Shown piece after piece: positions 16,712 to 26,064 of a stretch of DNA of 43,015 nt. The stretch spans positions 1-43,015 of the forward strand of contig VGWB01000004.1 in NCBI GenBank assembly GCA_016873755.1, given 5' to 3'. The notes under the pieces are model-generated. The model saw nothing but the letters and a program-made list of their open reading frames with translations. It was not told where the DNA came from and searched no databases. Origin of the DNA: Ignavibacteria bacterium. GTDB taxonomy: Bacteria; Bacteroidota; Ignavibacteria; UBA10030. Position 1 is the stretch's first letter. Every line of letters starts with the position of its first letter. The position numbers and the translations under genes are program-made.

Positions 16712-18385
16712 ATGAAACGAGAGAATAGACCCTCCCCCCATGTTGCCGTTCGTGCTCACAAGGGCACAACGCTTCACTGCAAAGGCTGGCTACAGGAAGC
16801 CGCCCTGCGGATGCTTATGAACAATCTCGATCCGGAAGTCGCGGAGAAACCACAGGAGCTGATTGTCTATGGCGGTACAGGCAAGGCAGCGCGCAGCTGG
16901 GACTGCTACGAAGCCATCGTTTCATCCCTCAGGAACCTGGAGAACGACGAAACGCTTCTTGTTCAATCGGGGAAACCCGTGGGGATATTCACGACGCACC
17001 CCAGCGCGCCGCGCGTCCTCATCAGCAACGCCATGATTGTACCACGATGGGCAACGTGGGATGAGTTCCGGCGCCTCGAGGGACTCGGCCTCACGATGTA
17101 CGGTCAGATGACGGCGGGCAGCTGGATTTACATTGGCACCCAGGGAATCCTACAAGGGACCTATGAAACCTTTGCTGCTTGCGCAGCGCGGCACTTCCGG
17201 GGAAGTCTGGCGGGACGATTTCTGCTCACAGCGGGCCTCGGTGGCATGGGAGGAGCTCAACCGCTCGCCGCCACGATGAACGGTGCGGCGTGCCTCGTTG
17301 TTGAAGTCGACCCCGAGCGAATCCAGCGTCGCCTCAAAACGAGCTACCTCGATACAGTGGCGGATAACCTTGATGATGCGCTCATTCAAATTCGCGCCGC
17401 GAAAGAGAAGAAGCTCCCCCTCTCCGTGGGTTTGCTCGGCAACGCCGCCGACGTCATCCCAAAGATAGCCAACGGCAAGTTTCTGCCCGATATCGTCACG
17501 GACCAAACCTCAGCACATGATACGCTCAACGGATATGTCCCTGCAGGCATTCCCTACGCCAAAGCACTGGATCTGCGCAAGAGCAATCCGCAGAAGTATG
17601 TCCAAATGGCGAAAGCGTCGATCGTCGCACATGTCAAAGGGCTGCTGAAGCTTCAGAAGAAAGGCGCGATCGTGTTCGACTACGGCAACAACATTCGCGG
17701 CGAGGCGTTGGCCAGCGGTGTGAAGAATGCCTTTGCGATACCGGGATTCGTTCCTGAGTACATTCGACCCCTTTTTTGCGACGGTAAAGGTCCATTCCGA
17801 TGGGCTGCGCTCTCCGGAGATCCTGACGATATCTACCGAACGGACCGAGCGGTCATGGAGACCTTCCCCGAAAACAGACAGCTCTGCAATTGGATCGAAA
17901 AAGCACAGAAACAGGTGGCTTTCCAAGGCCTGCCCGCGCGCATCTGCTGGCTCGGCTACGGGGAACGTGCAAAGATGGGCAAGATGTTCAACGATCTTGT
18001 GGCAAACGGTGAACTAAAAGCTCCCATTGTAATCGGTCGAGACCATCTCGATTGCGGCAGCGTCGCCTCTCCGAACCGCGAGACCGAGAACATGAGGGAC
18101 GGGAGCGACGCCATTGCCGACTGGCCGATTCTGAACGCTCTGCTCAATGCCGTGGGCGGTGCAAGCTGGGTAAGTGTGCATCACGGCGGCGGCGTTGGCA
18201 TCGGACTCTCGATTCATGCGGGCATGGTGGTTGTGTGTGACGGAAGCAAGGATGCTGAAGAACGCCTGCAGCGAGTGCTCACCTACGATCCGGGCCTGGG
18301 GATCATGCGCCACAGCGATGCCGGATACGAGCGTGCGATCAAGAATGCGAAGCTTCGGGGGCTGAAGGTACCAATGATGCCTTAG
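16712..18385 (+). CDS. hutU: Urocanate hydratase
   Basis: This 557-residue NAD-dependent enzyme converts urocanate to 4-imidazolone-5-propanoate, the second step of histidine breakdown. It is full length and well conserved throughout: [14 protein letters not shown] near the N-terminus, the NAD-binding [10 protein letters not shown] at about 175, the active-site region [15 protein letters not shown] with Cys412, [16 protein letters not shown], and the C-terminal [18 protein letters not shown] just ahead of ATG 16712 can serve as the ribosome-binding site. hutI, ftcD and fchA follow downstream after four unrelated genes and a large sensor kinase. Histidine ammonia-lyase (hutH), which makes urocanate, is not in this window. 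Confidence 0.97.
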   Translation: MKRENRPSPHVAVRAHKGTTLHCKGWLQEAALRMLMNNLDPEVAEKPQELIVYGGTGKAARSWDCYEAIVSSLRNLENDETLLVQSGKPVGIFTTHPSAPRVLISNAMIVPRWATWDEFRRLEGLGLTMYGQMTAGSWIYIGTQGILQGTYETFAACAARHFRGSLAGRFLLTAGLGGMGGAQPLAATMNGAACLVVEVDPERIQRRLKTSYLDTVADNLDDALIQIRAAKEKKLPLSVGLLGNAADVIPKIANGKFLPDIVTDQTSAHDTLNGYVPAGIPYAKALDLRKSNPQKYVQMAKASIVAHVKGLLKLQKKGAIVFDYGNNIRGEALASGVKNAFAIPGFVPEYIRPLFCDGKGPFRWAALSGDPDDIYRTDRAVMETFPENRQLCNWIEKAQKQVAFQGLPARICWLGYGERAKMGKMFNDLVANGELKAPIVIGRDHLDCGSVASPNRETENMRDGSDAIADWPILNALLNAVGGASWVSVHHGGGVGIGLSIHAGMVVVCDGSKDAEERLQRVLTYDPGLGIMRHSDAGYERAIKNAKLRGLKVPMMP

Positions 18386-18456
18386 CCAGCTCCCCCACAC
18401 ATCTACACACGCGATTTGGTCTTCCCTTTCCACCACTCATTCGCACAGGCCTGTCG

Positions 18457-21400
18457 ATGAGACGCAAACTGGCACTTGGTTTTGGCGTGACCCTCGTGAT
18501 TCTGATCGCCATGGCCATCGTGTCATACCAGAGCACACGGCAGCTCGTCGAGAGCACCTCGTTGCTGGGGCGTTCACACGCAATTGTCGCGGGCCTTGAT
18601 CATTTGCTCTACATCCTCACGAGAGTCGAGTCTGACTCCCGCGGGTATGTTCTGAATGCCCAATCGCAGCATCCACACTTCCAGAGGCTGGCAGCGGATT
18701 CGCTCGCCCATCAGCTCGAGCACCTGCGGGAGCTGACAGCCGACAATCCTTCGCAACAGCGTTCACTCGATGCCCTCGAGCCACTGGTCCGGCGCAAGCT
18801 TGATGTGCTCCAAGAGGCGATCGATGCTCGATCCGGCAGAGGCATGAGCGAAGCGGCCAAGATCGTCCAGTCCGGCCGGGGGGAGGAACTGATGGACAGT
18901 GTTGAAACGGTTGTCGCGGTTATGAAGGGTGTCGAGCAAGCCCTCCTCCTCACACGCGACAGCGAGGTCTCATCCACGCTTAGCCAGGCAGTGTTGATTC
19001 TCGCGGTTGGGTACCTCTCCGGATTCGGGCTTCTGGTCGTCGTGTTCATCCTGTTGACCCGTGAGGTCAACCGGCGTCGGTGGGCCGAGGAAGCTTTGCG
19101 CAAAAGCGAAGAAAGCTACCGCGAACTCGTCGAGAGCGCAAGCGACGTCATCTATCGCACAGACGATCAAGGCCGATTCACCTATGTGAATCCTGTCGGA
19201 TTGCGCCTCATGGGGTATGCTGAAGATGAGGTGATGGGACGACGATATCTTGAGATTATCGAAGAGGCGTCTCGCGAAGAGCTGGAGCGTTTTTACAGAC
19301 GCCAGGCTTTTATGCAGACTCCCAACACCTATCGCGAATTTCCCGCTGTTACAAAGAGCGGGTCCGTCGTGTGGCTCGGACAGAACGTGCAGCTTCTGAA
19401 GGAAGGCGATCGGATTGTCGGTTTCCAGGCCGTTGCTCGCGACATAACGGCTCGGAGGAAAGCAGAGGAAGAGCGCGACCGGTTCTTCACCCTCTCTCTT
19501 GACCTGCTTTGCATTACCGGTTTCGACGGATTTTTCAGGCTCTTGAATCCCTCCTGGCAGAAGCTGCTCGGCTTCACAAACGGAGAACTGATGGCCGAGC
19601 CTTTTACGAACTTTGTCCATCCGGACGACCGGCTGAGCACGTACGAACAGCTCTTGCGCGTCACACAGGGTACCAATCTGCTCTCCTTCGAAACGCGCTT
19701 CCGCTGCAAAGATGGCTCCTACAAATGGACGGAGTGGACTGCGACGCCCTTTGCTCATCAGCAATTGATCTATGCCGTCGGAAGAGACATCACTGAGCGG
19801 AAGAAGATCCAGGAGGACCTTGCTGAAAGCGAAAGCCGCTATCGCATCCTGGCCGAGAATTCGACCGATTTGATCGCTCGTCACTCCCCTGAGGGTGTGT
19901 TCCTCTACGTATCGCCTGCCTGCAAGACCTTGCTGGGATATGAAGCCGAGGATCTCGTCGGCCGTTCTGTGTTCGAGTTCTTCCACCCCGATGATCTCCT
20001 GAGGGCCACGCTCGATCGACCAAAGATCAAGGATCTCCCGGAATCCTTCACCAATGTCTACCGGGTTCGGAAGAAGGATGGGACGTTCATCTGGTTCGAG
20101 TCGACCAGTAGAACCGTTCGCGACAAAACAACCCAGATGGTTCTGGAGGTAATTACCGTCTCGCGCGACATCTCCGTGCGAAAGGCGGCAGAAGAGATGC
20201 TCGAGCAAAGCGAGCGCCGCCTCCAGCAGGTCATTGAAACTGTTGAGGAGGGAATCACGCTCAGCGACGAGAACGGACATTTTGAGATCTTCAATTCCGC
20301 GATGGAGCGACTCACCGGTTACACGATGGCCGAAGTGAATCAGTCCGGTGATTTCTCACGCATTCTCTATCCCGACCCCGACCTCCGTCAACGCGCCCTT
20401 GACGGACTCAAGGTCCTTCTCGAGGAAGGGAAATCGGTAGAAACGGAGTCAACCATCCGCACGAAGTCCGGCGAGCGCAAGACCATCCTTGCAACAACAG
20501 CTCTGCTGAACGTCTGGAACCGCCGCATGTTCCTCAGCGCGTACCGCGACATCACGGAACGGAAGCGAGCCGAAGAGGAACTCAAGAATGCCAAGGAGCA
20601 AGCGGAAGCCGCGACGCGTGCAAAATCCGAGTTTCTGGCGATGATGAGCCACGAGATCAGGACACCGATGAACAGCGTGATCGGCATGACCGATCTCCTC
20701 CTCGAATCTTCTCTGACGGACGAGCAGCGTGACTATGCCGAAACTATCAGAACCGGCGGCGAATCACTTCTCAGCATTATCAATGACATTCTCGACTTTT
20801 CAAAGATCGAATCCGGGAAGATTGAACTCGAGGAACGCCCATGCGAACTGAAAAGCTGCATCGAGGAGGTCCTCGATCTTCTCGCGCCGAAAACCATGGA
20901 GAAAGGACTTGACCTTCTCTATTGGGTCGATCCGCAGATTCCTCCATACATCATTGGCGATCCTCTTCGTCTCCGTCAGATCCTGATTAACCTCGCGGGG
21001 AACGCCGTCAAGTTCACCGACCGCGGAGAGGTCTACATCAGAGCTAGCCTCTCGTGGAGACTCGGCTCAAACCTCGAGCTCCAGTTCTCTGTCAAGGACA
21101 CCGGCATTGGCATACCGCCCGAGAAGCTCGACCGCCTGTTCAAGCCGTTCTCCCAGGTGGACTCATCAACAACGCGCCGCTACGGGGGCACCGGTTTGGG
21201 CCTGGCAATCTGTACGAGACTTGTTCAACTCATGGGTGGAAAGATATGGGCCGAAAGCGAGGAGAACAGAGGCTCAACCTTCTTCTTCACGATACGTTCC
21301 TCCGTCGCACCCGGTGAAACCGATCTCCCCAAGGTGTACCTGCGAGGAAAAACTCCTGAACTCGCCGGGAAACGCATCCTCATCGTTGACGACAACACGA

Positions 21401-22506
21401 CAAATCTCCTCATCCTCAGGCTGCAGACCGAACAGTGGGGCATGCTCCCGCGCACCACCTCATCCCCCCGTGAGGCGCTTGAGTGGATCGGAAAAGGAGA
21501 CCCGTTCGACGTTGCGATCTTCGACATGCTGATGCCTGAGATGGACGGCATTCAGCTTGCCAGAGAGGCACGGAAGATCCGACCAAACAAGACACTTCCG
21601 TTCATTCTGTTCACATCGACGGGAAAAACTCCGGCAGAGGAGCCGGCCATCAGGGACTTCTTCTCCGCTACGCTTCCGAAACCGGTGAAGCGAACGGAGT
21701 TGTTTGATCTCATCCTCGAAGTGGTGTCCGGCAAGAAACCGATCGCACCCAAACCAAAGACACAGCTTGTCAAACCCACGGTTCGACCGGGCGAACTGAA
21801 GATCCTCGTTGCAGAAGACAACCCAATCAACCAGAAGTTGCTGCTGCGCGTGCTGAAGCAACTCGGGTTCAGCGCAGATATGGCCAACAATGGTGTGGAA
21901 GTCCTGAAGGCAGTGGAAACGTCACGATACGATCTCGTCTTCATGGATGTCCACATGCCCGAGATGGACGGACTTGAGGCAACGCGCCGGATCGTCAATA
22001 GTACGAAATCCGAGGATCGGCCGTTCATCATCGCCGTGACAGCGGACGCGATGCAGGGAGACCGGGATAAGTGCATCGAAGCAGGAATGGATGATTACAT
22101 CAGTAAGCCCATCCGGATCACAGATATCCACGACGTTCTTGATCGTTGGGGGCAGAACGTGGGCAAGGAGGAGGCGGCTGAGCCTGTGTCCACCTCAGCC
22201 GAACATGATCAGGAGCTAGAGCAGCTGGTGCAGGATCGCGTTCACCAGCTCGGCCTCGAAACAGACACCGTCTTTATCAGAGAGCTTATCCAGTCATACA
22301 TCCCTCTGATCAATACGCAGCTCAACACCATTCTCGAGGCACATAGGGAGAGGAACGCCAAGAAGCTCTCTCAGGCAGCCCATTCCCTGAAGGGTGCAAG
22401 CCTCAACGTCGGCGCGAATGCTCTCGCTGACCTGTGCCGCATTATTGAGGAAAGTGCTCGAAACAACCAGTTCGAGGCCCTCGAAACAGTCTTGGAAGAG
22501 ATATAA
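18457..22506 (+). CDS. Hybrid sensor kinase: CHASE3-like, 4 PAS, HisKA, 2 REC, Hpt
   Basis: This 1349-residue membrane kinase is built for an internal phosphorelay. It has a transmembrane helix (about 5-24), a CHASE3-like periplasmic helical domain (to about 170) and a second helix (about 178-202). PAS domains lie at about 215-335, 340-455, 455-580 and 583-705. The HisKA domain has His732 in MSHEIRTP and is followed by HATPase (about 840-955; DTGIGI, GTGLGL). Receiver 1 has Asp1023, receiver 2 has Asp1164, and the C-terminal Hpt domain has His1309 in AHSLKG. The TAA at 22504 cuts the last Hpt helix. The same frame continues with 24 coherent codons (RELTKVIQVLSGIKGK and onward) to a TGA at 22579. 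The start has no clear Shine-Dalgarno sequence. The signal sensed is unknown. Confidence 0.93.
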   Translation: MRRKLALGFGVTLVILIAMAIVSYQSTRQLVESTSLLGRSHAIVAGLDHLLYILTRVESDSRGYVLNAQSQHPHFQRLAADSLAHQLEHLRELTADNPSQQRSLDALEPLVRRKLDVLQEAIDARSGRGMSEAAKIVQSGRGEELMDSVETVVAVMKGVEQALLLTRDSEVSSTLSQAVLILAVGYLSGFGLLVVVFILLTREVNRRRWAEEALRKSEESYRELVESASDVIYRTDDQGRFTYVNPVGLRLMGYAEDEVMGRRYLEIIEEASREELERFYRRQAFMQTPNTYREFPAVTKSGSVVWLGQNVQLLKEGDRIVGFQAVARDITARRKAEEERDRFFTLSLDLLCITGFDGFFRLLNPSWQKLLGFTNGELMAEPFTNFVHPDDRLSTYEQLLRVTQGTNLLSFETRFRCKDGSYKWTEWTATPFAHQQLIYAVGRDITERKKIQEDLAESESRYRILAENSTDLIARHSPEGVFLYVSPACKTLLGYEAEDLVGRSVFEFFHPDDLLRATLDRPKIKDLPESFTNVYRVRKKDGTFIWFESTSRTVRDKTTQMVLEVITVSRDISVRKAAEEMLEQSERRLQQVIETVEEGITLSDENGHFEIFNSAMERLTGYTMAEVNQSGDFSRILYPDPDLRQRALDGLKVLLEEGKSVETESTIRTKSGERKTILATTALLNVWNRRMFLSAYRDITERKRAEEELKNAKEQAEAATRAKSEFLAMMSHEIRTPMNSVIGMTDLLLESSLTDEQRDYAETIRTGGESLLSIINDILDFSKIESGKIELEERPCELKSCIEEVLDLLAPKTMEKGLDLLYWVDPQIPPYIIGDPLRLRQILINLAGNAVKFTDRGEVYIRASLSWRLGSNLELQFSVKDTGIGIPPEKLDRLFKPFSQVDSSTTRRYGGTGLGLAICTRLVQLMGGKIWAESEENRGSTFFFTIRSSVAPGETDLPKVYLRGKTPELAGKRILIVDDNTTNLLILRLQTEQWGMLPRTTSSPREALEWIGKGDPFDVAIFDMLMPEMDGIQLAREARKIRPNKTLPFILFTSTGKTPAEEPAIRDFFSATLPKPVKRTELFDLILEVVSGKKPIAPKPKTQLVKPTVRPGELKILVAEDNPINQKLLLRVLKQLGFSADMANNGVEVLKAVETSRYDLVFMDVHMPEMDGLEATRRIVNSTKSEDRPFIIAVTADAMQGDRDKCIEAGMDDYISKPIRITDIHDVLDRWGQNVGKEEAAEPVSTSAEHDQELEQLVQDRVHQLGLETDTVFIRELIQSYIPLINTQLNTILEAHRERNAKKLSQAAHSLKGASLNVGANALADLCRIIEESARNNQFEALETVLEEI

Positions 22507-22615
22507 CGGGAACTCACCAAGGTGATTCAGGTGCTTTCGGGAATCAAGGGGAAGCTAGAGCCCCCGCCAGAGGCCTCCTGAAACGCTCAGCCGAATCTGG
22601 ACCCGTTCAGAACAT

Positions 22616-23563
22616 ATGAAATACATCATTTTGGGTACCGGCGGCGTGGGAGGATTTTTCGGCTCGAGGCTCGCGCTTGCAGGTAATGATGTCTGGTTCG
22701 TCTCTCGCGGGAAGCACCTGGAGGCAATGAAACGCTCAGGGCTGCGCGTCAGGTCGACTGCGGGTGATTTAGCCATCCCCCCCGGCAAAATGACCGACCG
22801 TGCTGCAGACTCCGGCGCTGCTGATGTCGTTCTCTTCTGCGTCAAGTCGTACGACACAGAAGCCGCAGCGAAGCAGCTCGCTCCCATCCTGAACGACAGC
22901 TCCATTGTGCTCTGTCTTCAGAATGGCATCGACAATGAAGAGAAAATAAGGCGCATCATCACCCGTGGAGTCGTCTACGGCGGCGTAGCATACATTTCAG
23001 CGCGGATCACTGCGCCGGGAGAGATTACCGAGACGGGCGGTTTTCAGAAAATCGCGTTAGGGCCGCTGGACGGTCCCGTCGACAACCGAGCTCGTGATCT
23101 GCGGGATGTGTTCGTGCGCGCAGGAATCAGATGCGACCTGTCTGACGTGATCTTGAAGGACATCTGGAACAAATTTGTCTTCATCGCTTCGATGGGCTCT
23201 TTCACGGCCTTGTCACGACTAACGCAAGGAGAGATCATTGACTCTCCGCAGACCCTCTCTCTCGTCTTCGACGCAATGCGCGAAGTGCAACAGATTGCAT
23301 GGAAACTTGGGGTCCGGCTTGAGCCACTTGATGAGGCAGTGATAACAAAAGGCCTGAAACGTTTTGATAGTGCCACACGCTCATCGATGTACTACGATTT
23401 GGTGAACGAGAAGCCTCTTGAGGTCGAGGCGCTGAACGGTACGGTTGTCCGGCTCGGTCAGCAGGTCGGCGTTCCGACCCCGATCCACCGCGTGATCTAC
23501 ACGTCCCTTCTGCCGTACCACCGGAAATTCCTCAACTCCCGCTCTCCTCAGGTGCCTGCATAA
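22616..23563 (+). CDS. panE: 2-dehydropantoate 2-reductase
   Basis: This 315-residue NADPH-dependent ketopantoate reductase reduces 2-dehydropantoate to pantoate in pantothenate (CoA) synthesis. The Rossmann motif ILGTGGVGGFFGSRLA lies at the N-terminus. The catalytic Lys lies in DIWNKFVFIASMGSFTAL, with the C-terminal helical ApbA domain including SSMYYDL and EVEALNG. Length is normal. It follows the hybrid kinase by about 110 bases, or 34 bases after the possible read-through extension of that kinase. No other pantothenate gene is present. Homologues of this family can also reduce other 2-oxo acids, so assignment to pantoate rests on motif conservation. Confidence 0.93.
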   Translation: MKYIILGTGGVGGFFGSRLALAGNDVWFVSRGKHLEAMKRSGLRVRSTAGDLAIPPGKMTDRAADSGAADVVLFCVKSYDTEAAAKQLAPILNDSSIVLCLQNGIDNEEKIRRIITRGVVYGGVAYISARITAPGEITETGGFQKIALGPLDGPVDNRARDLRDVFVRAGIRCDLSDVILKDIWNKFVFIASMGSFTALSRLTQGEIIDSPQTLSLVFDAMREVQQIAWKLGVRLEPLDEAVITKGLKRFDSATRSSMYYDLVNEKPLEVEALNGTVVRLGQQVGVPTPIHRVIYTSLLPYHRKFLNSRSPQVPA

Positions 23564-23576
23564 CGTCGATGTCGTC

Positions 23577-23786
23577 GTGACCACGAACGATTCCTTCCCG
23601 CATGTCGGTCTCTGCGAACGATGCCGACACTCGACGATCATCACGAGCGCTCACGAGAGCCGGTTCTACCTCTGTGAACTCTCCGCCGCTGACCAAAGCT
23701 ACCCAAAGTATCCCCGCCTGCCGGTCCTTCGTTGTCCGGGTTTCGAGGAACGAGATCCCGCACCCCAAAACGAGCGCTCATCCTAG
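23577..23786 (+). CDS. Small conserved Cys-motif protein (putative zinc binder)
   Basis: This 69-residue protein starts with GTG 13 bases after the panE stop. Four cysteines are arranged as CERC near residue 15, one in FYLC and one in LRCPGFE, a pattern typical of small zinc-binding proteins. The stretch SRFYLCELS...YPKYPRLPVLRCPGFE resembles short conserved hypothetical proteins found in many environmental bacteria. No function is known to me. The longest frame of the downstream methyltransferase overlaps this gene completely at its 5' end, but the overlapping part there is low-complexity and unlike the family. I therefore take this small frame as the real one. No strong Shine-Dalgarno sequence precedes the GTG. 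Confidence 0.65.
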   Translation: MTTNDSFPHVGLCERCRHSTIITSAHESRFYLCELSAADQSYPKYPRLPVLRCPGFEERDPAPQNERSS

Positions 23787-23886
23787 CCAGCTTGCTTCTT
23801 TTGCCACTTCTTCGTTTCTTGGGCCGACATCGAAGGGGACCTCCGCACCGCCGTTCAAGGAAGCTGTTGCGACCGACGCAGAAGTC

Positions 23887-24777
23887 GTGGTCGAGAATTC
23901 GCAATATCAAGAACTCATCGCCAAAGAAGCCAAGCACTGGAGCGCGGTTCGACCGGATCCCCAGAACCCTCAGATCTGGCATGATCCACAGCTCTTTGAG
24001 ATTTTTTTTGGGAAGCACTATCGGCGCCTCATCGAGCGAGCTGTTGCGGCCGGCCCAGCCGTCCTGGAACTCGGCTGCGGTGAAGGCAATCTTTCTATCG
24101 AGCTCGCTCAGCGCGGCCTTCACGTGACGGCCTACGACCTGAGTCCGGAACGGATCGAACGGGCCCAAGCCCGAGCACAGCGACTCCGTCTCGACCATTG
24201 CACGACTTTTCGCGTTGGCGATCTCAACACTCTCACGCTGCCCGCCGAGACGTTCGACAGCGTGGTTGCACATGACGCCCTGCACCATATTCTCAATATC
24301 GGCGGTCTGTGCGACGAGGTGCGGGGTTCCCTCAAGCCGACCGGGGTGTTTCTCGTCATGGATTTCATCGGCATGGGAGCGATCAGAAAGGTACTCGCCG
24401 CTGCACTGTACGCCCTGGTCCCGACGTACCAACCGTATCGCGCAAAGTGGAGCCTGCGCCACCGGCTCCGGGGTTTTCTTGCAGACGAAAACCGGAGGCG
24501 CCAGTCGCTACAGGATGGATCCGGATCCTCGCTCCACGATGAGTCACCGTTCGAAGAAATCTCGCAGCGATCGATAGTGAACGAAATCAGGAAGCGCTTG
24601 CTGCTCACAGCATATGAGACGTTCTGCCCATTCTGGTACTACTTCGCAGCCAGAATTCGTTTACCAAAGGGCATGAGATACTCCGTTGCACGGCTGCTCC
24701 ATGTAATGGACGGCGTGTTGCTTCGCCTTCATCTGGTACGCGGGGCCTATTTCTTTCTTGAAGCAAGGAAGCTATAA
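23887..24777 (+). CDS. Class I SAM-dependent methyltransferase
   Basis: This is a soluble methyltransferase of unknown substrate (296 residues from GTG 23887). Motif I is VLELGCGEGNLS, followed by TAYDLSPERIERAQ (acidic end of strand 2), FRVGDLNTL and the post-II segment VVAHDALHHI. The C-terminal 120 residues, with ALYALVPTYQPYR and many Arg, go beyond the minimal fold. The frame stays open back to ATG 23602, but that extension is Ser/Thr-rich shadow sequence of the Cys-motif gene. Family similarity begins near AKEAKHWS. GTG 23887 is the nearest usable start, but it has no good Shine-Dalgarno sequence, so the N-terminus is uncertain. hutI starts 18 bases downstream. Confidence 0.83.
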   Translation: MVENSQYQELIAKEAKHWSAVRPDPQNPQIWHDPQLFEIFFGKHYRRLIERAVAAGPAVLELGCGEGNLSIELAQRGLHVTAYDLSPERIERAQARAQRLRLDHCTTFRVGDLNTLTLPAETFDSVVAHDALHHILNIGGLCDEVRGSLKPTGVFLVMDFIGMGAIRKVLAAALYALVPTYQPYRAKWSLRHRLRGFLADENRRRQSLQDGSGSSLHDESPFEEISQRSIVNEIRKRLLLTAYETFCPFWYYFAARIRLPKGMRYSVARLLHVMDGVLLRLHLVRGAYFFLEARKL

Positions 24778-24795
24778 ATCCAACAAGACACGCTC

Positions 24796-26043
24796 GTGCA
24801 ACTCCTTATAGAGAACATTAGAGAACTCGTGACTGTAAACGGCGGCGGGCGGCCATTCAAGACCGGCAAGGAGATGCGCGATCTCGGCGTCATTAAGGAC
24901 GTGTGCGTGTTCGTCGAGGACGGCATCATCCGGTGGATCGGCTCCACCGGTGCGTTTGGGCTCTCCTTGAACCGTGATGCCGACGTCATCGACGCGTCAT
25001 CGCTGGTCGCCCTTCCCGGGTTCGTCGATTCACACACCCACGCGCTCTTCGCGGGCAGCCGGGAGCGGGAGTTCGCGATGCGAGCCGAGGGAAAGACTTA
25101 TCAGGAGATCGCCGCGGAAGGGGGAGGAATCGCGAGCACGGTCGCCTCAACACGAGCAACCTCCAAAAAGGAATTGAAGAAACTGACGAGCAAACGGCTC
25201 GACTCCATGATGAAGCATGGAACGACAACCGTGGAAATCAAGTCCGGCTACGGTCTCGATCCCGATACCGAAGTCAAGATGCTGGAGGCGATCAAGGAGC
25301 TTGCAGATGAGCATTTCATGACGATTGCCCCGACCTTCTTAGGAGCTCATGCCGTTCCCTCCGAATACGCACAGAATAAAGATGCGTATGTCGAGCTTGT
25401 CTGCGAACACATGCTCCCGTATGTCGCCAGAAAGAATCTGGCAAGATTCTGCGACGTGTTTTGCGAACAGGGCTATTTCACGCTTGAGGAATCGAGACGC
25501 ATCCTGGAGCGGGCAAAATCGTTGGGACTTCAATTGAAGATTCACGCCGACGAGTTCAACGCCATCGGTGGCACGCGGCTCGCTGCTGAGCTTGGCGCTC
25601 TCTCCGTCGACCACCTCGAGCATATTCAAGCCGAGGGGATCAAAGCACTGAGGGGAAGGGAAACCATAGCGGTGGTTCTTCCCGGTGTCTCGTTCTTCCT
25701 TCGTAACCCGTACGCGCCAGCCCGCGCGCTCATCGACGCGGAGATCCCCGTTGCGATTGCCTCGGATTTCAATCCGGGCTCCTGCATGGCATTCTCCATG
25801 CCGCTGATGATGACCATTGCGTGTACACAGATGTCTTTAACCCCCGAGGAGGCGATCTGTGCTGCGACGCTCAACGGCGCTGCGGCGCTCGGCTTGTCAA
25901 GCATTCTCGGGAGCATCGAGGTTGGCAAGCAAGCGGATATCATCCTCTACGATATCCCAGACTACCGGTACCTGGCTTACCATTTCGGCACCAACCTCGT
26001 GGCGACCGTCATCAAGAAGGGGACAATCCTTGAATTCTCATAA
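24796..26043 (+). CDS. hutI: Imidazolonepropionase
   Basis: This 415-residue metal-dependent amidohydrolase opens 4-imidazolone-5-propanoate to N-formimidoyl-L-glutamate, the third step of histidine degradation. The metal motif HTH lies in GFVDSHTHALFAGSRE. Other family stretches are EGGGIASTV, TTVEIKSGYGLD, LGAHAVP, KIHADEFN (metal His), DHLEH and the terminal SDFNPGS that carries the metal Asp. Translation starts with GTG at 24796, only 18 bases after the methyltransferase stop, with no strong Shine-Dalgarno sequence. Its product is the substrate of the glutamate formimidoyltransferase encoded 21 bases downstream. Confidence 0.97.
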   Translation: MQLLIENIRELVTVNGGGRPFKTGKEMRDLGVIKDVCVFVEDGIIRWIGSTGAFGLSLNRDADVIDASSLVALPGFVDSHTHALFAGSREREFAMRAEGKTYQEIAAEGGGIASTVASTRATSKKELKKLTSKRLDSMMKHGTTTVEIKSGYGLDPDTEVKMLEAIKELADEHFMTIAPTFLGAHAVPSEYAQNKDAYVELVCEHMLPYVARKNLARFCDVFCEQGYFTLEESRRILERAKSLGLQLKIHADEFNAIGGTRLAAELGALSVDHLEHIQAEGIKALRGRETIAVVLPGVSFFLRNPYAPARALIDAEIPVAIASDFNPGSCMAFSMPLMMTIACTQMSLTPEEAICAATLNGAAALGLSSILGSIEVGKQADIILYDIPDYRYLAYHFGTNLVATVIKKGTILEFS

Positions 26044-26064
26044 CGGGCGACTGAGCAGTTCATC

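Noticed and set aside
18970-20280. 436-codon minus-strand open frame inside the hybrid kinase
   Set aside because: The plus strand encodes clear CHASE3/PAS sequence throughout; the antisense peptide has no recognisable motif.
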